Positions 1-7,801 of a stretch of DNA of 7,801 nt are shown here, in pieces. Position numbers and translations under genes: made by a program. This DNA comes from Bordetella parapertussis (GTDB lineage Bacteria; Pseudomonadota; Gammaproteobacteria; Burkholderiales; Burkholderiaceae_B). Position 1 is the stretch's first letter, and each line of letters starts with the position of its first letter. The notes below the pieces were generated by a model. It ran no database searches. It was not told the origin of the DNA and worked only from the letters and a program-made list of their open reading frames with translations. Location of the stretch: assembly GCA_945868195.1 (NCBI GenBank), contig CAMBLP010000101.1, positions 1 to 7,801 on the forward strand, in the 5' to 3' direction.

Positions 1-3
1 CAT
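1..3 (-). CDS. Start codon of a B12-riboswitch-controlled gene running off the left edge
   Basis: Only the ATG (CAT on the plus strand) is inside the window, so the product cannot be read. The start is supported by its position. On the minus strand a purine-rich CGAGG lies six T residues upstream of this ATG, and a cobalamin riboswitch with its downstream hairpin leads directly into it. Genes behind such switches usually encode B12 or cobalt uptake proteins (BtuB-type receptors), cobalamin synthesis enzymes, or B12-independent isoenzymes such as MetE. Because it diverges from metH, MetE or a B12 transporter would make sense, but this is inference from context only. Confidence 0.55.
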
Positions 4-9
4 AAAAAA

Positions 10-38
10 CCTCGTAGTGATGTGCGTCCCCGCACATC
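10..38 (-). promoter_or_regulatory. B12 riboswitch expression platform: P13-like hairpin beside the ribosome binding site
   Basis: Read on the minus strand, positions 38 to 19 form a perfect 8-bp stem (GATGTGCG with CGCACATC) around a GGGA loop. Four bases later comes CGAGG (14 to 10), the likely Shine-Dalgarno sequence for the ATG at 3. The apex GCGGGG (33-28) is the exact complement of CCCCGC (151-146) in the conserved aptamer core. In class I cobalamin riboswitches, a loop-loop contact between L5 of the core and L13 of a downstream regulatory stem is the known B12-dependent switch. The hairpin fits that role: when docked, it would hold a stable stem right beside the ribosome binding site and repress translation. 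The stem and complementarity are seen directly; the mechanism is inferred from the family. Confidence 0.7.
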
Positions 39-48
39 CTGAACGTTC

Positions 49-74
49 AAAAGAAAGGGTGTTCAACACCTTTT
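49..74 (-). terminator. Possible weak intrinsic terminator or spacer hairpin inside the B12 leader
   Basis: On the minus strand AAAAGGTG (74-67) can pair with CACCCTTT (61-54) around TTGAA, with one A-C mismatch, and is followed by CTTTT (53-49). This resembles a low-stability intrinsic terminator between aptamer and start codon. The stem has few G-C pairs and the T tract is short and interrupted. It may simply be a spacer hairpin, with control exerted by the hairpin at 19-38. Confidence 0.3.
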
Positions 75-82
75 CCACTCAA

Positions 83-213
83 ACTGGCCGGTATCGGGCT
101 GGCGTCAGGCGGGCTTCATTGTTGAAGGACCGGACGTTGACCGTTGCGGGGGCAGCACAGGCACGAGGATCTGTTTGGATCACTCTCCCTGTTTCCCGTT
201 TAACTTTCCCAAT
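83..213 (-). ncRNA. Cobalamin (B12) riboswitch aptamer
   Basis: This is a metabolite-binding leader RNA that senses cobalamin and normally switches the downstream gene off. Read on the minus strand, the conserved class I landmarks appear in the right order: TTAAACGGGAA (about 203-193), then GCTGCCCCCGCAAC (156-143, the B12-box core), then AGCCCGATACCGGCC (100-86, matching the closing AGNCNGANACCNGCC element). A short closing stem P1 can form between ATTGG (213-209) and CCAGT (87-83), with one G-U pair. A peripheral hairpin, CTTCA-ACAA-TGAAG, lies at 127-114. The switch faces the gene starting at position 3, not metH. The exact 5' end is uncertain; another small hairpin (TCTTGC/GCAAGA, 236-220) lies just upstream. 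Confidence 0.93.
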
Positions 214-270
214 GCGCAATCTTGCTTGTGGCAAGACCGTTTTCGCACCGAAAGCACCAATTCTGAAATC

Positions 271-297
271 ACTGTATCACAGCCTCCCTTTTGTTAA
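271..297 (-). promoter_or_regulatory. Candidate promoter for the B12-riboswitch transcript
   Basis: On the minus strand TTAACA (297-292) resembles a -35 box (5 of 6 matches to TTGACA), and TACAGT (276-271) resembles a -10 box (4 of 6). The spacing is 15 bases, shorter than the ideal 17. It is placed sensibly, about 55 bases before the aptamer. The metH promoter must lie in the same 240-327 stretch, but I found no convincing plus-strand -35/-10 pair there. Weak support. Confidence 0.25.
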
Positions 298-327
298 ACT
301 AGTAGGCTATCTCACTGCATAACAATC

Positions 328-3300
328 ATGACCTATCCAAGCTTGCCTTACCCTATCGAGCGTTACACCCGCGGCGCGGCCTTTGCTCGCGGCTTGGCCG
401 AGCGCATCATGATTCTCGACGGTGCGATGGGCACGATGATTCAGACCTATAAAGTGTCGGAGTCGGATTTTCGGGGCAGTCGTTTTGCAGACCATGGCAA
501 AGATGTCAAAGGTAACAACGAACTGTTGTCGCTCGTGCGTCCCGACATTATTCAGTCGATCCACGAGCAGTACTTCGAGGCCGGTGCCGATTTGGTGGAG
601 ACCAACACATTTGGTGCCACCTCAATTGCTCAGGGTGATTACGACTTACCCGAGCTCGCCTACGAGCTGAATCTGGAGTCTGCACGTTTAGCGCGTGCGG
701 CCTGCGACAAGTTCAGCACGCCTGAGCGTCCGCGTTTTGTTGCGGGTGCGTTGGGACCGCAACCCAAGACGGCCTCCATATCTCCGGATGTGAACGACCC
801 GGGCGCGCGCAACGTGACGTTTGACGAGTTGCGCGTGGCTTATGTCGAGCAGCTCAACGGCTTGCTCGATGGCGGTGTCGATCTGATTTTGATCGAAACG
901 ATTTTTGATACGCTCAACGCCAAGGCGGCAATTTTTGCGGTCGAAGAGGTGTTTGAAGCGCGCGGCGAACGCCTGCCCGTGATGGTGTCCGGTACGGTGA
1001 CCGATGCTTCGGGCCGTATTTTGTCTGGTCAGACGGTTGAGGGCTTTTGGAACTCCGTGCGTCATGCGCGTCCTATTACGATCGGTCTGAATTGCGCGCT
1101 CGGCGCGGCGCTGATGCGCCCCTATATCGCTGAGTTAGCCAAGATTTGTGATACCTATGTTTGTGTGTATCCGAATGCGGGCTTGCCCAATCCAATGAGC
1201 GAGACTGGATTTGACGAGACGCCTGCGGATACGTCAGCCTTGCTAGAGGAGTTTGCGCGTTCGGGTCTAGTCAACGTTGCGGGTGGCTGTTGCGGCACAA
1301 CACCTGAGCACATCAAAGCCATTGCGGACAAGGTCAGCAGTCTACCGATTCGGATCGTGTCCGAGATCCCCGTCAAGACACGCTTGTCTGGACTAGAGGC
1401 GCTCAACATTGATGGTGAGACCTTGTTTGTCAACGTGGGTGAACGCACCAACGTGACCGGTAGCAAAATGTTTGCGCGTCTGATTCGAGAAGAAAAGTAC
1501 GACGAAGCGGTTGCCGTGGCACGCCAGCAAGTCGAGAGTGGCGCGCAGATTATCGACATCAACATGGACGAAGCCATGTTGGATTCGGCCGCATGCATGC
1601 ACCGCTTTTTAAATTTGATCGCCTCTGAGCCCGATATCGCGCGTGTGCCGATCATGATTGATAGTTCAAAGTGGTCTGTGATCGAAACGGGACTCAAATG
1701 CGTACAGGGCAAGTCGATCGTCAACTCGATTTCCCTCAAAGAAGGCGAGGAGCCTTTCCTCAAGCAAGCGCAGTTGTGCCGTCGTTACGGTGCCGCCGCC
1801 GTGGTGATGGCTTTTGATGAAAAAGGTCAGGCCGATACGCTAGAGCGCCGTCAGGAAATTTGTACGCGCGCCTACAACTTGTTGATCAACGAAGTCGGCT
1901 TTCCGCCCGAAGACATTATTTTCGATCCAAACGTTTTTGCCATTGCAACCGGTATCGAAGAGCACAATCATTACGCGGTCGACTTTATTGAGTCGACAAA
2001 ATGGATCCGCGCCTCACTGCCGCACGCGCGCATCTCGGGCGGGGTGTCGAACGTGAGTTTCTCGTTCCGTGGCAATGAAGCCATGCGCGAAGCGATTCAC
2101 ACAGCGTTCTTGTACTACGCCATCCGAGAAGGCTTGACGATGGGTATCGTCAATGCAGGACAGTTAGGCGTGTACGCAGAACTCTCGCCTACGCTGCGTG
2201 ATCTGGTCGAGGATGTGGTGTTGGATCGCCAACAGCCTGTTGGTCTGACTGAAGCGGATGACACGCGCACGCCGACCGAACGGTTGGTGTCGTTTGCAGA
2301 TTCCGTCAAAGGCAGTGGTGCCAAGCGCGAAGAAGACCTCACTTGGCGTGAGCAGACTGTCGAAAAACGACTCGCGCACGCCATGGTGCATGGTATGACT
2401 CAGTTCATCATTGAGGACACCGAAGAAATTCGTCAGCAGATCTCTGATCGCGGCGGCCGCCCGATTGAGGTGATCGAAGGTCCTCTGATGGACGGCATGA
2501 ATATTGTTGGAGACCTGTTCGGTGAGGGCAAGATGTTCTTGCCGCAGGTGGTCAAGTCCGCGCGCGTGATGAAACAGGCCGTGGGTCATTTGGTGCCCTT
2601 TATTGAAGAGGAAAAAAAGCATATTGCCGCGGCAGGTGGAGATGTGCGCGCCAAGGGCAAGATCCTGATCGCGACCGTCAAGGGCGACGTGCATGATATT
2701 GGTAAAAACATCGTCACCGTGGTGCTTCAATGTAATAACTTTGAAGTGATCAATATGGGTGTGATGGTCCCGGCAGCCGAGATCCTCAATCGCGCTAAGG
2801 CTGAACAGGTTGATATCATCGGGTTGTCGGGTCTGATCACGCCTAGTCTCGAAGAGATGGCCTATGTTGCCAGTGAAATGCAGCGTGACGAGTACTTCCG
2901 TAGCCGCAAGATGCCACTGATGATTGGTGGTGCAACCACAAGTCGCGTGCACACGGCTGTCAAGATCGCACCCCATTATGAGGGCCCGGTGATTTATGTG
3001 CCGGATGCTAGCCGTTCCGTTGGCGTGGCACAGAATTTGGTGTCAGAGACTGCCAATAATTACCTGCAAGAACTTGCCGTCGAGTACGAGGACGTCCGCC
3101 GTCGTCATGCCAATCGTCAGATCGCACCGTTGATGTCGATGGTGGATGCGCGCGCGGCTAAGCCTAAGTTTGACTGGTCGACGTATCAGCCACCGCGTCC
3201 CAAGTTCATCGGCCGACGTACCTTTAAAAATTTCGATCTATCCGAGCTGGCTCGTTTTATTGACTGGACTCCGTTTTTTCAGACCTGGAGTTTGTTTGGA

Positions 3301-4101
3301 CAATATCCTGCGATCCTCGATGACAAGATCGTAGGTGAGCAGGCGCGCAAGGTGCACGCCGACGGCTTGGCGATGATGAAACGTATGATCGATGGTCGTT
3401 GGTTAACGGCCAATGGCGTGGTCTCTTTTTATCCCGCCAACACAGTCAATGATGATGATATTGAAATCTATCAGGACGAGACGCGCGAAAAGGTGTTGTT
3501 CACCTGGCGCGGTTTGCGCCAGCAGGGCATCAAGCGCGAGGGTGTTGAAAACAAATGTCTGGCGGACTTTATCGCACCGAAATCTTCGGGTGTGATGGAC
3601 TACATCGGTCTCTTTGCCGTGACGGCAGGAATTGGGGTCGATAAAAAAGAAAAAGAATTCGAAAAAGCCAATGATGACTACTCCTCCATCATGTTCAAGT
3701 CATTGGCGGACCGGATGGCCGAGGCCTTTGCCGAGGCTTTGCACGCACGTGTCCGGACGGATTTGTGGGGCTATGTGCCTGAAGAGTCTCTGACCAATGA
3801 GCAGATGATCAAGGAAGCCTATGTCGGTATTCGACCCGCACCAGGCTATCCCGCGTGTCCTGAGCATGTGGTCAAGCGTGAGATGTTTGAGGTGCTCGAT
3901 GGTGCGGATATCGGGATGATGCTGACGGAGAGTTATGCCATGCATCCTGCGGCGAGCGTCTCGGGGTTTTACTTTAGTCACCCTCAGTCACAGTACTTTA
4001 GCGTGGGACCGATTGGTGAAGACCAGGTCGAGGACTACGTCAAGCGCTCGGGCAGGACGGCTGCGGACGTCAAGCGCACCTTGGCGCCCAGTTTGGGTTG
4101 A
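328..4101 (+). CDS. metH: Cobalamin-dependent methionine synthase, full length
   Basis: MetH transfers the methyl group of 5-methyltetrahydrofolate to homocysteine through a cobalamin carrier, giving methionine and tetrahydrofolate in the cytosol. All modules are present in order. The homocysteine-binding barrel covers about residues 22-335, with zinc ligands Cys256 (GLNCALGA) and Cys321-Cys322 ([10 protein letters not shown]). The pterin-binding barrel follows (about 360-625, [13 protein letters not shown] at 368-380), then the B12 cap helices (about 675-770). The cobalamin Rossmann domain has the base-off ligand His789 in GDVHDIG and SGLITPS at 834-840. The C-terminal reactivation domain binds S-adenosylmethionine ([12 protein letters not shown] at 1169-1180). 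It has 1257 residues against 1227 in E. coli. The ATG at 328 is chosen because an in-frame stop lies at 295-297 and the next Met is inside the conserved barrel start. No good Shine-Dalgarno precedes it. The protein is unsplit, whereas some betaproteobacteria encode the homocysteine module separately. Confidence 0.98.
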   Translation: MTYPSLPYPIERYTRGAAFARGLAERIMILDGAMGTMIQTYKVSESDFRGSRFADHGKDVKGNNELLSLVRPDIIQSIHEQYFEAGADLVETNTFGATSIAQGDYDLPELAYELNLESARLARAACDKFSTPERPRFVAGALGPQPKTASISPDVNDPGARNVTFDELRVAYVEQLNGLLDGGVDLILIETIFDTLNAKAAIFAVEEVFEARGERLPVMVSGTVTDASGRILSGQTVEGFWNSVRHARPITIGLNCALGAALMRPYIAELAKICDTYVCVYPNAGLPNPMSETGFDETPADTSALLEEFARSGLVNVAGGCCGTTPEHIKAIADKVSSLPIRIVSEIPVKTRLSGLEALNIDGETLFVNVGERTNVTGSKMFARLIREEKYDEAVAVARQQVESGAQIIDINMDEAMLDSAACMHRFLNLIASEPDIARVPIMIDSSKWSVIETGLKCVQGKSIVNSISLKEGEEPFLKQAQLCRRYGAAAVVMAFDEKGQADTLERRQEICTRAYNLLINEVGFPPEDIIFDPNVFAIATGIEEHNHYAVDFIESTKWIRASLPHARISGGVSNVSFSFRGNEAMREAIHTAFLYYAIREGLTMGIVNAGQLGVYAELSPTLRDLVEDVVLDRQQPVGLTEADDTRTPTERLVSFADSVKGSGAKREEDLTWREQTVEKRLAHAMVHGMTQFIIEDTEEIRQQISDRGGRPIEVIEGPLMDGMNIVGDLFGEGKMFLPQVVKSARVMKQAVGHLVPFIEEEKKHIAAAGGDVRAKGKILIATVKGDVHDIGKNIVTVVLQCNNFEVINMGVMVPAAEILNRAKAEQVDIIGLSGLITPSLEEMAYVASEMQRDEYFRSRKMPLMIGGATTSRVHTAVKIAPHYEGPVIYVPDASRSVGVAQNLVSETANNYLQELAVEYEDVRRRHANRQIAPLMSMVDARAAKPKFDWSTYQPPRPKFIGRRTFKNFDLSELARFIDWTPFFQTWSLFGQYPAILDDKIVGEQARKVHADGLAMMKRMIDGRWLTANGVVSFYPANTVNDDDIEIYQDETREKVLFTWRGLRQQGIKREGVENKCLADFIAPKSSGVMDYIGLFAVTAGIGVDKKEKEFEKANDDYSSIMFKSLADRMAEAFAEALHARVRTDLWGYVPEESLTNEQMIKEAYVGIRPAPGYPACPEHVVKREMFEVLDGADIGMMLTESYAMHPAASVSGFYFSHPQSQYFSVGPIGEDQVEDYVKRSGRTAADVKRTLAPSLG

Positions 4102-4113
4102 TATTGGGCTGAT

Positions 4114-4140
4114 AGCGTTGCTCTTGCGGGAGACAACGCT
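4114..4140. terminator. Hairpin between convergent metH and the acyltransferase gene
   Basis: AGCGTTGCTC (4114-4123) pairs with GAG (4130-4132) and CAACGCT (4134-4140), leaving a bulged A at 4133 and a TTGCGG loop. It lies in the 62-base gap between two convergent stop codons, so it could act in both directions. Neither strand has a T tract after the stem, so it is not a textbook intrinsic terminator. It may block 3' exonuclease decay or work with Rho. Confidence 0.45.
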
Positions 4141-4163
4141 TGCCGTTGCTCAACGTTCACCGG

Positions 4164-5258
4164 TTAGCGTGTGAATCCTTCGATCGTCAGTGTGGCGAGG
4201 ACGCCCACGACGAGCAGAGCGGTCGTGAGGTTTATGCCGAGCACACCTGGGCGCGACTCGACGACACGATAGAGTAGCGCGCCGCCCGCGATCGAGACAG
4301 CGACGGCAAGCATGATGCCCAAGGCGTTGACGATGAGGCCCGTTGGGAAAAATACGCTCCAGACCGCATTGACGCCGATGCACAAACCATAGTGAATTAA
4401 AAAAATCGAATAGGAGCGTTCGCCTAGCCAGTGCAGACTCGCCGAGCGCGGCCATTGTTCAAGCCATCCGCGGGCACTGGCGATGCTGAGGATCAGCGCG
4501 CTCAGCGTAGCGGTCGCAACCGATTTGCGAAACTCGATGCCGAGCGCAATCAGACCGAGTAGCGCGATCAGTGCCAGAAACCAGCCTTTGGCTGGCGTAC
4601 GTGCGGCCCAGTAGGCCAGCATACCGAGTCCATAGTAGCCAAAGAAATAGGGCGCAGCGATTTCGTATTGAGAATGTAAATTGAGCTGCCACAGTGACCA
4701 CGCAGTGAGTGCAACGACCACAACGGGTAGCAGGCTGTGCCAGCGCGACGGCATGTTGTGAATCAAGGCAATCAAAACGGTGGTGATCGCAAAGAGTTGA
4801 AAGTCCACCGCAACGTACCAAACGCCGGCTGACAGGGCCTCGAGGCCAATCAGATCGTAGAGCAATAAGAGATGAGCGAGAAGCTGTCCGATCGTGGGTG
4901 CGGCTGAGAGAGAGTCGTGCTCAAACCATGGGCGCACAAGCGCAGTGATCAGTGCGGCGAGTGTGACAGCGAAAAGAAAAGGCGTGATTAAGCGTTTGTA
5001 GCGCTTCCAAACGAGCGGCCCTGGATGGATGAGTGTGGTGACGCCATGCGGCGCAAATTGCGAAGCGACAAAATAGCCTGCTACGACGAAAAACACCTGC
5101 ACAGCAAGGCGCCCATAGACGACCAGTGTGTCGATGAGTTGAGGATAAACGGCGCCGATGACTTCGGACATCGGACCGTAGACCGCGAGATGATGCACCA
5201 CAATGACAAGGCAGGCGATACCCTTGACCGCATCGATGAAGGGTAGCCTGCGCGTCAT
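4164..5258 (-). CDS. Acyltransferase-3 family integral membrane protein
   Basis: This protein of 364 residues has about ten hydrophobic membrane spans and belongs to the acyltransferase-3 (AT3) family. Family members transfer acetyl or similar acyl groups to surface sugars, O-antigens, glucans or other extracytoplasmic acceptors. Visible landmarks are the N-terminal FIDAVKGIACLVIVVHHLA with the characteristic histidine (His22/His23), QVFFVVAGYF at about 54-63, GVWYVAVDFQLF at 145-156 (the usual 'W-sL-vE-qFY' position), and WLGERSYSIFLIH at 277-289. I see no fused SGNH or other soluble domain, so it is the stand-alone form. The substrate cannot be told. The start ATG at 5258 lies 15 bases after the thiC stop with only a weak GGGCGA upstream, suggesting cotranscription and perhaps translational coupling. 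Readthrough from the TPP-controlled thiC transcript would place it under thiamine control, probably incidentally. The family call is firm; the role is unknown. Confidence 0.88.
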   Translation of the reverse strand: MTRRLPFIDAVKGIACLVIVVHHLAVYGPMSEVIGAVYPQLIDTLVVYGRLAVQVFFVVAGYFVASQFAPHGVTTLIHPGPLVWKRYKRLITPFLFAVTLAALITALVRPWFEHDSLSAAPTIGQLLAHLLLLYDLIGLEALSAGVWYVAVDFQLFAITTVLIALIHNMPSRWHSLLPVVVVALTAWSLWQLNLHSQYEIAAPYFFGYYGLGMLAYWAARTPAKGWFLALIALLGLIALGIEFRKSVATATLSALILSIASARGWLEQWPRSASLHWLGERSYSIFLIHYGLCIGVNAVWSVFFPTGLIVNALGIMLAVAVSIAGGALLYRVVESRPGVLGINLTTALLVVGVLATLTIEGFTR

Positions 5259-5273
5259 ATGTCGTTCGCCCGA

Positions 5274-7322
<2,049 letters not shown>

Positions 7323-7334
7323 ATTCAAGTACAA

Positions 7335-7340
7335 AGTATA
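7335..7340 (-). promoter_or_regulatory. Probable -10 box of the thiC promoter
   Basis: TATACT on the minus strand (5 of 6 matches to TATAAT) lies about 15 bases before the aptamer begins. It would start the transcript near 7328, so nearly the whole leader is riboswitch. No good -35 box is seen at the ideal distance (about 7358-7363 reads CGCCAA), so an activator or a weak promoter is possible. It implies that thiC is transcribed separately from proB. Confidence 0.5.
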
Positions 7341-7370
7341 GGACAGGATGGCGTGGTTTGGCGGCGATGC

Positions 7371-7397
7371 CCTCATCAATCTCAAAGAATGATGAGG
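7371..7397 (-). terminator. Inverted repeat at the 3' end of proB
   Basis: On the minus strand CCTCATC (7397-7391), inside the last codons of proB, can pair perfectly with GATGAGG (7377-7371) just after its stop, with a 13-base loop. There is no following T tract, so termination is uncertain. It may stabilise the proB mRNA end or serve as a Rho-independent stop of low efficiency. Confidence 0.3.
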
Positions 7398-7801
7398 TTA
7401 TCCCTATGGACGAGCTCTGCTTCGGTCATTCCGCCCAAGATATCGACGATCTTGCTGGAGGGTTGACCCATGATGCGTCGCGCATCGGATGAAGAGTAGT
7501 TGATCAGTCCGCGCGCACACTCTTTGCCTGCGAGATCGAGGCAGGCCACTACATCACCACGCTCAAAGTCGCCTTCGATGCTGCGAACACCCACAGGCAG
7601 CAAACTCTTGCCTTCGACTAAGAGCGCTTGCAGCGCACCCGCATCGAGAAAGAGCTTGCCGGGTAAGCGAAGATGGTCGGCCATCCATTGTTTACGCGCC
7701 GATAGGACAGGCAGTTCGGCGCGGAGCTCTGTGCCAATGCACTCGCCCGCCGCCAGGCGAACCATGACGTTATCTTCGCGGCCTGAGGCGATGACGGTAT
7801 G
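7382..7801 (-). CDS. proB: Glutamate 5-kinase, C-terminal part (5' end beyond the window)
   Basis: ProB phosphorylates glutamate to gamma-glutamyl phosphate, the first step of proline synthesis. The visible 139 residues are the end of the protein. The frame stays open to the window edge ([13 protein letters not shown] lies ahead of the first in-window Met), so the reading frame that appears to start at 7765 is really a 3' fragment. It contains the tail of the kinase domain (IASGREDNV), the family's ARKQW linker, and the C-terminal PUA domain, including [49 protein letters not shown] and the terminal VHRDNLIIL, close to the VHRDDMI end of E. coli ProB. Roughly 230 residues (the amino-acid-kinase domain) lie outside. 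In betaproteobacteria proB commonly follows obg, which may be next to the right; this is not visible here. Confidence 0.95.
   Translation of the reverse strand, partial: HTVIASGREDNVMVRLAAGECIGTELRAELPVLSARKQWMADHLRLPGKLFLDAGALQALLVEGKSLLPVGVRSIEGDFERGDVVACLDLAGKECARGLINYSSSDARRIMGQPSSKIVDILGGMTEAELVHRDNLIIL

Noticed and set aside
17..322. Plus-strand open frame of 101 codons left of metH
   Set aside because: It lies across the minus-strand cobalamin riboswitch and its hairpins, and its translation looks like no protein family. The conserved RNA explains the sequence.
240..327. SAH or SAM riboswitch in front of metH
   Set aside because: Such switches occur before metH in some proteobacteria, but I could not find their conserved core here, and the space is short.
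2164..2976. Minus-strand open frame of 270 codons opposite metH
   Set aside because: It is fully antisense to conserved MetH cap and cobalamin domains, and is His-rich with no recognisable domain.
7382..7765. A separate 127-residue PUA-domain protein starting at 7765
   Set aside because: The frame continues open and with ProB-like sequence (IASGREDNV) to the window edge, so this is the C-terminal part of glutamate 5-kinase.

Overview
The window looks like ordinary chromosome from a betaproteobacterium, probably in the Burkholderiales. This is inferred from the protein families, the moderately GC-rich codon use and the gene content; no rRNA or other taxonomic marker is present. It holds one complete plus-strand gene (metH), two complete minus-strand genes (an acyltransferase-3 membrane protein and thiC), the 3' part of proB on the minus strand at the right edge, and the start codon of a further minus-strand gene at the left edge. 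I see no mobile element, CRISPR array, tRNA or rRNA.

Layout from left to right. Positions 1-3 are the start codon of a leftward gene outside the window, preceded by a clear cobalamin (B12) riboswitch on the minus strand with a loop-loop-capable hairpin beside the ribosome binding site. Diverging from it is metH, the B12-dependent methionine synthase, with all domains present in one 1257-residue chain. metH converges on the acyltransferase gene, and a hairpin lies in the 62-base gap between their stop codons. The acyltransferase gene starts 15 bases after thiC ends and is probably cotranscribed with it. thiC, which makes the pyrimidine half of thiamine, is preceded by a minus-strand TPP riboswitch and a readable expression platform. 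In that platform a segment next to the aptamer and the Shine-Dalgarno sequence compete for the same anti-Shine-Dalgarno strand. A good -10 box (TATACT) lies just upstream of the aptamer. proB (glutamate 5-kinase, proline synthesis) ends just before that promoter.

The common theme is cofactor economy. Two vitamin-sensing RNAs, for B12 and for thiamine pyrophosphate, lie about 7 kb apart. The B12 switch faces away from the B12-using enzyme MetH, so it controls the unseen left-hand gene, perhaps a B12 transporter or a B12-independent isoenzyme. The most informative content is in the two leaders, which long overlapping reading frames on the opposite strand could hide. I did not find an undescribed multi-gene system.
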